Below are positions 1-10,727 of a DNA stretch of 64,000 nt, in pieces. The DNA is taken from NCBI GenBank assembly GCA_010093515.1, contig MU001678.1, positions 739,853 to 803,852 of the forward strand. Direction: 5' to 3'. Made by a program: the position numbers and the translations under genes. This DNA comes from Lineolata rhizophorae. Its lineage: Eukaryota > Ascomycota > Dothideomycetes > Lineolatales > Lineolataceae. The first letter of the stretch is position 1; every line of letters begins with the position of its first letter. The notes under the pieces were generated by a model. That model was not told the origin of the DNA. It saw only the letters and a list, made by a program, of their open reading frames with translations, and ran no database searches.

Positions 1-680
1 GCTGATCCGGCTATGCATGCTGGCGATCCGGCCGCAGTCGGCGCTTGCCGACGAGGAGAACCAGCAGCCGCGCATCCCGAGCATGACGGGGCCAGAAGGG
101 TTCCATCCGATCAGGCCCATCAGGGTCCATCTGGCGCGCGACGAGGAGATCGCGAACGGTGAGGACGACGAGGGCGCCGCGCGGGAAGGAGCGGAGACGG
201 CCGAGAAGGGCCTCATGGCGCCGCCGCCCGCGTACGGCCTTTGGAGGTCTAGCGTGGTATGTATACGTCCTCCTTTCCCACCTTACGCCCGCAACGCCGG
301 GTCAAACGCACTCCGATCTCGCGCTTGGCTGGCGCGCAGCGCGCAGGCCCTGCCCCGAGCTAACCCGGCCCGTCTCCCAGCGCGTCGACCCCAACCTCCT
401 CCACTGGCAGCGCAACCCGTCCGTCTCGTCCGAGTCCGCCCCCGGCGCCGCCGCCGCCGCCGCTGCCGTCGAGTCTAGCTCCGGCTCCGCCGTCTCGGCG
501 AGCCCGCGCGACGCTGCCCCCGACGCGGCGAGTTCCAGGCCGAGGCCCGAGTTGGGCCCGCGCCCGCCGTCGTACGCGAGCGACGACGGCGTCGATTACG
601 TCGTCGAGGCCGCGCCGAGGTCGACGGTTATTTTCCCGAGTAGGCCGGGCAGCGGGGTGCATCCTGCGTGGAGGGTTTGA
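1..680 (+). CDS. unrecognised protein, 3' part of a gene cut by the window edge
   Basis: The reading frame is open to the left edge, so the start lies outside the window. Exon A runs to 256, a GTATGT intron spans 257-380 with a CTAAC branch point at 360-364 and CCCAG at the acceptor, and exon B runs 381-680. Both junctions are phase 0, which joins GLWRSSV to RVDPNLLHWQR. The visible protein is acidic and proline-rich in the first half (PSMTGPEGFHP, APPPAYGLWR), then a low-complexity Ala/Ser stretch, then PPSYASDDGVDYVVEA near the end. No enzyme motif or membrane segment is visible in this part. The AYGLW-then-LLHWQR and PPSYASDDGV style resembles uncharacterised fungal proteins I have seen, but I cannot assign a function. 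The splice model is well supported because frame and branch point agree. Confidence 0.7.
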
Positions 681-1833
681 GTCGGAGGGGTTGGGGTGAG
701 TTGCTGGTCGTGGTGGTCGTTTTTGTATTTGGCTAGGGTGCGGGAGGAGAGCTTGGGATGTGGATGATGGAAGGGTTGGTGGTTCGTGGTGCTCTGTTTT
801 TAAGTCGGCCGGAAGGGTGTCCTTCACATAGTCTCCTGTCGGCGAGGCTGATGGGTTTGCCGGTTCTTATCCTGGCTTTTACTGCGGCCTTTCCAGATTG
901 GTGGTGGAGTAGACGGAGTCTGTCGGGGTGACCTCCCCCATTTTTGGTTCGTTTATGTTTCTATTAGATGTTTCTCGAGAATGCGTTTTAGCGTGGGGGT
1001 TCTCTCTGTCCTTGTTTATCTATGCCTTTCTAGTCTCCGACTCGTATCTTCTTCTCCTAGTTTATTCGACTGGTGGTGTAGTGCATGTTGTTGTGTTGTC
1101 TGCTGGCACCTGTCTTGACACTCGAACAATGGCCGGGCGTAGCAACATGTGTACAAAGATGTTGGTATGCAATGATGTCGGTTATAGTTAGAAACGCTAT
1201 ATTCCTTTGTTTGGTAAATGGTCGTTGCGGACTTGCTGTTGCTTTAGTGAAGCGGGACTGACGACAGATCTTGAGATACGAGATGCATTCACGAATTTAC
1301 AACTTTTTGGGTATAGCAAAGTTTATATTGGGCCAGCTGTCTGGTCTGAATATATCTAATAGACGGTGCATTGGGGCATCGCGAACATGCGGTCAAGGGA
1401 CAGTTGCATTCGGAAAGTGAAGCCGTGGATGTTTCGCACCCCCGAACCGACAGTAATCCGGCAAGGCACGGGGAATACGCGATAACCTGGTAGATCAGAG
1501 CTTCTACATACGCCCATTAGTTCCTTCCATGCTTCCTTTTAAATGTCGGATTTCATGCACTGCTTCAATATTTGCCGAATCGATCGGACCCGACTTTGCT
1601 GGGGAGGCTGGTGGCTTTTGTATGCGGTTTCGCACTTTCGCAATCTACAAGGGACTTTTCTGCATCGCGATCGCGACGGCTGGATACGCGCCTTCAGCGC
1701 TGTGGGCTTCGCCCAACTACATGCTCGCGACAACTGACACGTGAGATATCTTGAAAGGGTAATACTGGGAAAATGGGCCTGCTTCACATACGATGGGGTT
1801 ATATTTTGAAGGAGCTAAATTTATAACGAATTT
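681..1833. other. intergenic, no gene seen
   Basis: Short overlapping open frames on both strands show no recognisable protein. Presumed 3' flank of the gene ending at 680 and upstream region of the tRNA. Confidence 0.6.
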
Positions 1834-1927
1834 GCCCGGCTAGCGCAATTGGTAAGAGCGTAAGACTTTTAGCACCTTGCCGTGTGAAGAGATCTTAAGG
1901 TTGTGAGTTCGAGCCTCACGTCGGGCG
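1834..1927 (+). tRNA. tRNA-Lys (UUU) with intron
   Basis: The acceptor stem GCCCGGC (1834-1840) pairs with GTCGGGC (1920-1926), followed by discriminator G. The D-arm is AGCGCAATTGGTAAGAGC-like. The anticodon stem TAAGA/TCTTA encloses loop C-T-TTT-A, giving anticodon UUU at 1868-1870. A short intron of about 20 nt (about 1872-1891) sits one base 3' of the anticodon, the canonical eukaryotic position. The T-arm contains GGTTGTGAGTTCGAGCC with the B box. A T-run shortly downstream (about 1934) would serve as Pol III terminator. The mature sequence closely follows eukaryotic tRNA-Lys. Confidence 0.93.
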
Positions 1928-2463
1928 AATCATTCTTTTGCTCACTTTTACCTTTTGTACGCCTTCACAATATCTTGCCAAGTATCATCACAGTTGCAAA
2001 TGGATATCTCATTTATAGTATCGCGTATATTCTATCTACCTAGCCGTGCGACCTACCATGCTCGACAGGACAATAAGCCACAAGCGTCTGCTAACTCCTT
2101 ATACATCGCTCTCCTCCCACTTCACCTGCATAGCCTCGTTAGCCCGTCTCCGACTAGTAGTCTCAGCCTTGCAGATCCCCGCTCGAGGCACACTTGCTCC
2201 TTGAGTACGCCCCGTAGCAACGAACTCCGCCTGGCTAGAAAGGGCGTCGGTTGGTATTTTAACGATCTTTTTTGTCTTGCTGCCTGGATTTGTGTCACCT
2301 TAGACAGAAAGCCCGTGGACAAACAGTATTTAAGCTTGATTGCCGCGCATTGTTTTTTTCGCGCATCATATTTCGAAAGGCTCTATGGAGATGTGCTAGG
2401 CTGGTTTTTTTTCAAGCCCTGGCCTATCGTATTTGATTTCCCGTCGTATCACAATCCTTAAAA
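1928..2463. other. intergenic between tRNA and CorA-like gene
   Basis: A 168-codon open frame at 1955-2461 lacks recognisable motifs, with scattered Cys/Trp and no codon preference, and is probably non-coding. Presumed promoter and leader of the gene starting at 2464. Confidence 0.5.
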
Positions 2464-4188
2464 ATGACCCAAACGCAACAGCCTGAACTCGTACGGTCAA
2501 ACATAGATGCCGTGGTTCAGCAACACGCCGGTCGCTTTTCTGCGACGTCAAAAGTAGATCTGTACGAGCTTCGGAGTGGTGTAGCTGTTTGGAGAGAAGG
2601 CCTCGATGATACTTCGTTGCGGCAAGCTCTAAGGCTGGAAGAGCAGCACGACGAAGAGGGCGGCGTGCTCGTAAGAGCGATGTAAGGCTTCCTTCATGCT
2701 AGCTAAGGTTTGGCAGTTAGACAAAAGCCTAGGTTAACAAGATACTGTCTGGCTTTGCGAGAGCTCAAACTTATCTGGCTTCTGAGCTGCCTGATGCGCC
2801 ATGATCTCCCCAAGCTTACCATTTAACGCAGATTTATTCCATACGTGGAGTCAGCATCTTGCCGCTTGCATCTCACAGTTCATGCGTTGCTTTTCTTATC
2901 CCGAGCGTTTGGCTTTCCGGAGAGCTTTTTCGAGGGCATGTTCAATGCTCAGGTATGGGAGGGAAATGCTTGCTTCACCGAGTTCGGCGACCAAGACCAT
3001 CCAACCCGAATATGTACCACTGCCCTTTCCTAGTGCTTTATGGAGCAACTGGCATAATAGCTTATCATTTGCGCTAGCGATATTTCACCGGGACGAATGC
3101 GGTTGGAACGAACGTTTCCAGATCACGTCCGTCGTCGACTTTTCTAGCAAACAAGTGACATATCTGGTGATCGGATGCCCCGAAAGTTCCCTTTCGCGCA
3201 TCAAGACTGGGGCGGTAGAGTCGCAGACAGTTCTACACTCTCTTCTCGGGCTGGACACGCTTCTTCTGGACGACTGCTTCCGACAGTGGAAGCAGCTCAT
3301 CAATCGGTACCGAGCGGAGCTCCTGGACTACGTGAGACTGCTCTCAGTTGATATCTTGCTGGAGGCCTTTTGCTAATATGCCCGCGATTCGAAATAGGAG
3401 TATGAAGATCCCGAAGTGCACGGAGACATGCGGGCGGCCAAAATCCGCCTCCATAACCTCTGCTCAGACCTGCACCGCCTATGCGCCCACTTGGGCGACT
3501 TTATCGAGCGTGGCGACTTCCTCGTCCGAGCGTACGCCCACGTCCACAGCTGCATCAAAGCTCAACCTGGCCAATCGAGGGCAAGCTGGATACGACTACA
3601 GCATGCACGAACGGACGAGATGATCGCGTACCTCATCAGTAGTGCAAAGACGTGTCGGGCGTGGGCGCAGGACTATCTTGGGAGGGCCAACACGAGGGAG
3701 AACATTGTTTGGCATTTCTCTGCCCAGAGGAATTCCAACATCAACGAGGAGAACTCGAGGATCAATATTGGAATTGCGTCCCTGACGAGGGACATTGCGA
3801 AGGAGGCGCATAAAGATAGTAGGGCTATGGTCGCGCTGAATGTGCTCGCTGTCGCGTTCTTGCCGGGTACTTTTGTTGCGGTATGCTTCCGCCGTTATGG
3901 CAAGTGCTACCGCTTTGAGTAGCAAGGCTAATACAATTGGCGCAGGGTATTTTCAGCATGGTCTTCTTCACATCGTCCGACGGTTCTCCTGGTTTCCACA
4001 CTTCGGGTTGGCTGTGGCTGTACTTTATTATCACGGTTCCTTTAACAGCCGTCACATTCTTTGCTTGGCGGGGCTGGAGACGACGGACGCGCCGGAAAGA
4101 CCTCGATTCCGAGGAAGCTGTGTTCGGTTCTAACCTGAGCTCTAGTGAATCGGCATATCCGTTGGGCTGTGTGAGAAACACGATTTGA
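2464..4188 (+). CDS. fungal CorA-like membrane protein
   Basis: The C-terminal half is a CorA-superfamily helical bundle and pore. A long helical region (residues about 220-360) is followed by NVLAVAFLPGTFVAGIFSM, the fungal equivalent of the CorA TM1 with its TLVFLPxTF..SIFSM pattern, and by a second membrane segment GWLWLYFIITVPLTAV and a basic tail. The classical GMN motif is absent, as is usual in this fungal group, so ion transport is not assured. Well-supported introns are 3332-3397 (GTGAGA..TAG, branch GCTAAT) and 3881-3945 (GTATGC..CAG, branch GCTAAT), both phase 0. The 5' part is less certain: my model is exon 2464-2681, intron 2682-2831, exon 2832-3013, intron 3014-3077, exon 3078-3331, then 3398-3880 and 3946-4188, giving 459 residues. 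The third and fourth exons are secure. The first two exons could be wrong or could belong to a slightly degraded gene. Confidence 0.72.
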
Positions 4189-4403
4189 GTAGATAAACGT
4201 GGTGATGGGATTATGGTTGAGAGCTGAGACAGACTATAGACACACTCATATATATGTGGCTTTAGCACTTCCATCAACGGGTACACTAAGTCTATGGCCA
4301 GACTTTCGTCGTTGATAAATAGAAACGAATGATGAAATACTATATCTTCCACAGGTCGTAGCCACTATCGAATCTAAGAAGTAAGTGGCGGAACTTTGTG
4401 GCA
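4189..4403. other. short spacer between CorA-like gene and LINE insertion
   Basis: Probable 3' UTR; nothing else seen. Confidence 0.5.
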
Positions 4404-5390
4404 CTGAAAACCGCGAGGCTTGGTTGGTTTGGTTTGGTTTGTTTCATTTACCCTGACCTCTCCCTGCTACGGGATATGCAGGCTACAACTACTCGGCTAT
4501 CTCTACATGGGTCTATGAAAAGTACTAGTACATGCAAAAGGGTGGTCTATCGTGGTCTGTGGTTTGATTGTGTGTTTGGGTTTTCGTCCGTTCTAGGTGT
4601 AGGAGAGCTCTGTGTCTGGTCCCTGTCTGATGCTCTTCCGATGAAGCGTTGTGACTCTATTGCGAAATCCAGGACTGCATCGAGGTCTTTCTTAGGGATT
4701 TTCCATTTCTGGGCGCCTTGCCGGTTGGTCTGTTGGCGGGGTTTCCCTCCTAGCATCAACGAGATTGAGTTGAATCGCGATCCTATTTGCTGTCGTAGCC
4801 TCTGTCTGGGTTCCCTGAGGAGGGGGCAGTCCACCAGGACGTGCACCGTCGTTTCTCTGGCACCGCATTTGCACTGCTCGCTGTCACTATGGCCAAACCT
4901 CGCCCGAGATGTGTTGAGCCATGAATGTCCGGTCCTGAGTTGGGCCAGGATCTGGGCTCAGTGTCGAGGAAGGGAGTCGTATAGCCCGCGGACGTGGTTT
5001 CCAGGCACTGCCGAGTCGATCCGTCGTAGATGTTCGCCTTGAGGGGCCGCTGCCCACAGGGTTTTCCAGAGCGAGTGTGCTCGTCTTCTGTGGTACGATT
5101 TCTGGAGAGAGGCGAGCATCCGGATGTTCTGCGGGGCAGGGAGCTTGGTCGCTTCCTTGGCCAGTCGGTCTGCTGCTTCGTTTCCGTGAATGCCGTGGTG
5201 TCCCGGGACCCAGTGGAGGTGAAGCTCCAGGGTGTGTTGGGTGCGCGCTCTGTCGGCGGTCCGGATGACCTGATTGACAATCTCTTGGCCGGCCTTGGCT
5301 CTGGGGTTTTGGAGTCTCTGTAGGGCGGACAGGCTGCCGCTAAAGATTGTGAAGCTGTTGGTTTGCTCTGTCTGCTGAAAACCGCGAGGC
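4404..5390 (-). mobile_element. 5'-truncated Tad/I-type LINE with target-site duplication
   Basis: A 16-bp direct repeat, CTGAAAACCGCGAGGC, lies at 4404-4419 and 5375-5390 and brackets about 955 bp. Read on the minus strand the insert starts inside an RNase H domain and ends in a short AAACC-type tandem tail (plus-strand 4420-4445, TTGGTTTGG repeats). That is the expected structure of a LINE copy made by target-primed reverse transcription: target-site duplication, severe 5' truncation, simple 3' tail. The intact duplication suggests a fairly recent event, though the coding part already has a frameshift. Confidence 0.85.
4547..5374 (-). pseudogene. LINE ORF2 C-terminus: RNase H plus zinc-knuckle-like tail, frameshifted
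   Basis: From about 5370 downward the frame reads FTIFSGSLSALQRL, then LHWVPGHHGIHGNEAADRLA, the classic retroelement RNase H core (D and WVPGHxGIxGNExAD). It continues to GLYDSLPRH and a stop at 4958. Homologous sequence resumes in another frame (ILAQLRTGHSWLNTSRARFGH, then CKCGARETTVHVLVDCPLL), which is the Cys-rich C-terminal tail of Tad/I-type LINEs, ending near 4547. One frameshift at about 4957 therefore separates the halves. The reverse transcriptase and ORF1 are missing through 5' truncation, so the copy cannot move by itself. Confidence 0.85.
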
Positions 5391-6256
5391 AAAGGCTGAA
5401 ATTGGTATCCCGAACTTCTATCCCTGACTACCTGATTTTCAACGAATTGGCTCCGTCTAAAATATCAAGAGTTCCTTGGTGGATTGAATCGGTTAAAGCA
5501 CGACACCATGCTTCTCCCATAGTTCCATACATCTTTCAGACTTCGCTGTTACGGTTAGGGGACAGCAATGTGCAAGCCTTGCACATACATCACAACCGCT
5601 ATTTCATAATCCTACAGGCGTATTGTTTGAATGCCATTGGAGGAACATGCGGCCATATTCACTAATTTCTGTTGAAATATTGTTTGCCGTATATTCACCT
5701 TCTCTGCATGGTCTAGACCTTGACCATGGACAATAGCGGCCAGCTAGCACGAGCTTCCGAGACGTCCCCGATGGCCCTTACAGAACTAGGCAAGCAGCAC
5801 CAGTCGTGTAAGTCACCATAGACGTGTAACCCCTTTATACAGTTACCGGAGGCCCTGGTAGTATCCTATAGAATAGAGCGCGGTGGATCCTATAGGGCGC
5901 GGCGAGTCCTATAGGAGAATATTAGATAGCTATATCGGCTCGAGGGCCCTGTAGGACTCGGCGTATCATATATTGTCATACTCTGCCTTCTGGCAGGGGA
6001 ACGAAATGGTGGAGAGGTTAATCTCTTGAATGGTTGACTTTAGGTCGTAGGCCGAGCGGTTTACGATCAAGTAGGGGTCGTAAGGCGATCGGCGTAGGAT
6101 TATATTATAATTATATTTGTATAATAGGCAAGCCTTAGAGAAAAGGTAGAATAATTCTTATTGCTATAGATTGGATCGGGGTTAGATTAATATAGGGTTT
6201 AAACCCGATTATGTGTCTTCTACTCCTGTAACAGTAATATATATCGGCGGTTATAC
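5391..6256. other. intergenic, TA-rich toward the right
   Basis: No gene seen. From about 5830 the sequence becomes rich in TATAGG and CTATA words, which probably marks the start of the RIP-affected block that continues to about 7.35 kb. Confidence 0.4.
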
Positions 6257-6366
6257 TGTTAGAACTAGCATGCCCTAGCCTGCAACTAGCCAACTTGGCC
6301 AAAAGGCTGGTATAGTATCGCACTTTAGTGCGCTACTACTGGCTAGGGACTATACATATGCTAACA
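6257..6366. mobile_element. MITE-like element with terminal inverted repeats, 110 bp
   Basis: The left end 6257-6280 begins TGTTAG and finishes CCCTAGCC. The right end 6341-6366, reverse complemented, also begins TGTTAG and finishes CCCTAGCC. A perfect 14-nt hairpin, CGCACTTTAGTGCG, sits at 6319-6332. No clean target-site duplication is visible. A truncated relative keeps the right arm at 26472-26560. No coding capacity. It could instead be a decayed end of a larger element. Confidence 0.55.
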
Positions 6367-6369
6367 GAT

Positions 6370-7330
6370 ACGCTATACGCGGTCGAATGACTATACCTCT
6401 ACGCTCTTTGCCTCCGCTAGCTCCGCTAGGATAACGTGGCTATACGCGCGCTGTAGATTTATCGAGGTAGAGGATACTTTATAGTTTGTAACGAAGATTT
6501 TGGCCCCGTTATTAGGGTCCCAGAATCGCCGCTGTACCTCCTCTCTATCCTTAGTATACGTGGATACGCGGATAGAGTAGAACTTGACGCCAGCGACTAG
6601 TAGTATAAGCTCCGTAACCTGTTAGGTCCTAGGCTAACCGGTAAAGATTAGCGCCTTGCGGTTCTCCTCCAGGTACTCGGCGACGTATCCGTATAGCTAC
6701 TATAGCTTCGGAGAGCCGCTGGCGATATATTTCGTCGCCGCAGGGCGACTATCGTATACCGGTATCGTAGGGTCTGGGGCTGTCGCCCGGAAGAAGGCTC
6801 AGGAAACTGTAATTGGTCCTCTCTACAATCTTGTCTACAACTTTTAACAAGAAGCGCGTATACTGCAATACCTTGGAAAAGTGTGTACTGTATATAATAT
6901 AGCTGAGGTACCGATATACGGCTATACTCCTAGTAGCCTCGTTGTCGTCGGTTAACCCGCGGCCGCCACCGAGAGATCCGACCTCCCTATTATACTCCGT
7001 AGCGAACATGGCCTCCTGCTAAGTATTAAAGCCTACCTCGATAGTAGTAAAGTCGTAGGGGGAATATCCCCATCGACGACATATAGTTCCCTATTTACCA
7101 CCATGGAGTAGCCCTTATATCTACGTAGTTAGAGGATCCCGAGGATCGTAGGCGCGGTCTAACGTTGGCACTTCCAGCCCCTATACCGAGGAGCTTGCGG
7201 TACCGACGGTTCCAGCAGCGTAAGGAGGTCCTGCCACGGAGCATCGGGTCCCAGGAAACCGGAGGCGCGTATATTGTCCAACGCGGCCTCGTAATTAGCC
7301 GCCGACCGCGAGAAGTATACGGAGTCCTCT
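6370..7330 (-). pseudogene. SNF2-type helicase fragment, copy 1, heavily RIP-like
   Basis: On the minus strand one can follow YFSRSAANYEAALDN, GPDAPWQDLLTLLE, then FATEYNREVGSLGGGRGLTD, STHFSKVLQYTRFL, and further on EYLEENRKALIFT, RRFWDPNNGAKIFVTNY and VSSTSINLQRA. The last three match helicase-C motifs IV-VI of the SNF2 family. Many in-frame TAG/TAA codons sit where CAG/CAA/TGG would be expected. Compared with copy 2 (15208-15953), most differences here are CA to TA or TG to TA. No function can remain. Confidence 0.75.
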
Positions 7331-7449
7331 GATATCTCCTTGTAGACATGTATCTAGTGCTATACGATATCTAATAGCCATCTGAGCCCACGTGATACCA
7401 GACGTGATGGAATCTTCTACGGTGCAGCCGGTGGGGTCTGTGCTTCCCA

Positions 7450-7476
7450 AAATCTTCTTCAGCAAGAGTATAAAAA
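7450..7476 (+). promoter_or_regulatory. TATA-linked element resembling the U2 snRNA promoter
   Basis: AAATCTTCTTC at 7450-7460, three bases, AAGAG, then TATAAAAA (7469-7476) and a C-run. This aligns without gaps to the upstream element at 24.37 kb (9 of 11 in the left block, then AAAGG, TATAAAAA and CCCCC). About 45 bp downstream lies a perfect small hairpin, GCCACC at 7520-7525 pairing with GGTGGC at 7535-7540. No known RNA was recognised after it. Confidence 0.4.
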
Positions 7477-7540
7477 CCCCCGTCGATGACCTCGACGTCC
7501 TCTTTTTTCGTTTCACGCAGCCACCTTGGGGGTAGGTGGC

Positions 7541-9770
7541 ATGGTCGGTGAGTGTTGTGATCAGGAAATCAACCTCGCTTCTGTCCGCCTTGCATTGCAC
7601 ATCGTGAGGTGGGCAGATGGAAATCGCAGTAGGTTTCCCGGCATAATTTTTGATTTCTGAATTCGAATTCTAGTGGAGGCGATTCTTTTCACCAGTCTTC
7701 CTGCCTTGTGCAGGTACTTGAAGAAGAGGCTTGTGTGGAGTGTGGGCGTAGGTTGACGAATAAGTTCTATTTGTTTGGTTCGGGTATGGCTTTGGGTGGA
7801 CGCGTGAGACGTAGTCGCGTGATGCCTCAATGGTATGCTTGGCTTAGAGTCTCTTCGAAGTCTTGCAACACTGCATGCACACCGTAAGTTGGCACGGTGT
7901 TGAGTCCTGTATGCAGTCTAACCAAATTTGCCACTTGCGGCCGTCTGACGGCTCAGAACGCCGTGTTTCCGAGAACAACCGGAGGCCGTCCACAAGCAGC
8001 CCGATACTTTGCCACCAGCTATTGTTGTTGAAGCACAGCGGTTCAACCCGCCCCGTTGGCCCGTTTGGCGGGTTCTGAATATGCTCTTGTGGATTATCAC
8101 CCTTCCACGATCGTCGATAGGTAGCGAATGTCGGCCGTGCCTCGTCACATTCAATATAACGATTACGGTAGGTACGGTAACCCGTCCTTGTTTGCTAGAG
8201 TCCCGACATACGGACTACGTGCTTTTTACCGTGTCTGCGTTGGCTGCTACCTGCAGCTACGGCAGTTGTAGCCTGTCCAGGTGCGTGCATTGTTTCCATT
8301 TTTGTGTTAAAAAGGCGTGTCTGGTGTAGAAGTAATTGAAATAAGACACAAAAAATTCTGGAGACTAAAATGTGCTTAGGAGTGTCCTTTACAGAGAATG
8401 AGTCAGCCAGAATTTGGAAGAAAGTTGGGTCCTTTGGCCTGGCTATATACCCTAAGGGACGAAGCTTAGAGCTCCTATAAAGTTCTATTATCTGTTGCTG
8501 AATAGCTGAAAGGAATCAATTGAGTCCTAATAATTGGGACTTTTTGAATAGCTTGTAGACAGAGAAAAGAGCGCCATAAAGTTGGCCTTGGAGGATGGTA
8601 TACCAGGAAAGTTTTTCAGGTGGAGGCACGCCAGAAGCCATGGTTGTGGCGTGAGTGTCGTGAGTTTAGGGTAATGTTGAAGGAGGAAAAAGAGAGAAGA
8701 GACGACTCTTCGGGAGTTTTTTGTACTTCAGAAAGGCTTGTCCGAACATTTACAGCAGCTATTTTGCCGCATAATAATGTTTTAGGGCACTTCAATCGTT
8801 CTGCTGTCTAGAACGCCGGCGTGGGTATTACTGTTAAGTTTTTGTTGCTGTGATAAGCGAAGTTACGAAATCCGTACTCGTCCACACCATAGCCTTCTTC
8901 CATTCCCTGATCGATTATTAGATGTTTTATTCCAAAGATACGCTCATACTATATCAAGGCGTGTATTTATATCCTTAGGGACGTATGATTGCCATATGAT
9001 AGTTGTGGCTCATACATCATGAGAGTTCTCCGATATTTCAATGCTCTAGGCCACTTTGGTAAGTGTCACAATCTCTTCTCTTGCTATGAAACGTTATCCT
9101 CGCAACTGTAAAATAGCAGTCATTTTTGCCGCCGGTTAATGTCCGGCTGGAAAGAAAGATTCTAACTATTCACTGCCTTTGTGTCGATTTCCCTAATAAG
9201 ACATCAATGGTCTCGTTTGTGCTTGTCAAAGCAATGATATTCCACGTTCGGCTGACTATAAGAAGTCGTTCCACGGCGACAGTCACTATATTAAATGGGC
9301 AGAGCAGCCTTAGCCCACCGCCGTTCATTGTGGAAATAGTCGTCTAGATCAGAGGCCTAGGGACTTTTTAGTCAACTTGACCGTCGACTAGATAGTTGTT
9401 TAACCATTGAGAGGCGGACAGTCTCATTTAATATAGGACAACCTGTCCTACCGTGTATTCCGGAAAACTCAAAGAGATAATGATTGGAAAGATCCTAGAG
9501 CACCAACCATTACTCGCTTTCTCTCTATTGTTTTCTCCCAACTAGTCCGCATTGCTCCTGTGGTCTTTCCTCTCCTCCATTTCAAGAATGGCCATTGTTG
9601 CTGGCAAATAAACAAATGTGTTTTAAGAGGATGATTTTCTTGACGATTTTCTTGTCGACATATTAATTAGGGTAGAAGTGCCTCATAGTAGTGACCTAGT
9701 CGAGTAACCCTCTCATAAGGGCTAGGGTTGGATATTGTCCTGTCTTTCCTCACGCCGGGACTCCGGCTTC
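7541..9770. other. no gene recognised
   Basis: Open frames are short and lack motifs. The stretch 8330-9660 is AT-richer. The only structured signal is a TATA-linked element at 8444-8467. Confidence 0.4.
8444..8467 (-). promoter_or_regulatory. second-tier match to the TATA-linked element
   Basis: Read on the minus strand: AAGCTTCGTCCC, TTAGGG, then TATATA. It matches the 24.37-kb element at about 14 of 18 positions upstream of TATA. No downstream RNA or protein was recognised, so it may be a decayed or unrelated core promoter. Confidence 0.3.
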
Positions 9771-9773
9771 TTA

Positions 9774-9793
9774 AGGCTTTCCGCCGGGAGCCT
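9774..9793. repeat. outlying copy of the short hairpin repeat
   Basis: AGGCTTTCCGCCGGGAGCCT. The arms AGGCT and AGCCT are complementary, and the loop resembles that of the array at 10728-11141. Confidence 0.55.
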
Positions 9794-9929
9794 ATCTGGA
9801 TTGCAGCGCTGGGCCTTATCATGACGTCGTCGTGGTTTAGCGACACTGTCAAAATGTCTTTAGCAAGTCTGCCCTTTATAAGACCCTTGAGCACTTCTTC
9901 AATGTGCTTCAATTTGCTTGGACCGCTCT

Positions 9930-10470
9930 GCGGGTCCCTGACCTGCTCCTACCTATTCAGGTCCGACTTTCAAACATCGGAGTTCTGGCAGGCCTAATCT
10001 AGGATTTGTAGCCTCAAAATGAGGCTTCCCAGATTAGTCCTCACGGTAAGGAGCTTGCCTTTTATCAAGAACTTCATCCCCACGAGAAATCCGATGGATA
10101 ATGCTGCGACGACTGGGTGAAATACCTTCTTGCCGTCGCGAGTATGGCATTCTGATGAACTCTAAGCACTTCCTAAATCTCCTTTATTTTTAGACCCCTT
10201 TCCAGGTCCTTGATTTATTCCAACTTAGCAAGGTTCGCCTTGCGGACATCGGAATCCAGGGAGGACTAATCCAGGATTTGAGCACCAACATCAGGTTTCC
10301 TTGCTTAGTCCTCTCGGTGATGCGCCTGCTTTTCATCCGGAATCTCATCTCCGCCGGGGAAGACGAAATTCCGAATTACGAAGCCGCGATGATTGGGTCA
10401 ACGCCCTTTTCAACTTCGTCGTGATAGTACGACAGGGATTCAATACTATCGGTTCTGTCACTCGCTGAAA
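9930..10470. repeat. diverged tandem duplication, unit about 272 bp
   Basis: Matching blocks recur at an offset of 271-280 bp: AACATCGG at 9973 and GACATCGG at 10245; CTAATCTAGGATTT at 9994 and CTAATCCAGGATTT at 10266; TTAGTCCTC near 10034 and 10305; CTTTTATC and CTTTTCATC near 10058 and 10329. Each unit holds an inverted repeat whose arms end in AGG.CTAA and TTAGTCCT (9990-10040 and 10262-10313). The first unit also has a nested AGCCTCA/TGAGGCT hairpin. No coding sense seen. Confidence 0.65.
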
Positions 10471-10727
10471 CGAGTCAAAGGGCAAAGTTGATCGCTTGAG
10501 TTTCAAAGCTTGCACCCATCTTATTTTTTCCAAGGTAGCTGGCGCAGAACATTTCATTGAATCCGTGATGGTTAGAGCCATCCTAATCTTCGCCGAGTGT
10601 AAGTTAACCCACTGATAGGCTTCTCGGCCTACAATAGAAGGCTTACAACAGGCATCGTTAGGCCATCCCTATATGGCCTAGGTAATTGGGTAGAAGGGTA
10701 AGATGTAAGATCAACTACCGCACCTGT

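Noticed and set aside
1955-2461. 168-codon open frame between the tRNA and the CorA-like gene
   Set aside because: No motif, composition unlike a structured protein, and it overlaps the presumed promoter of the next gene.
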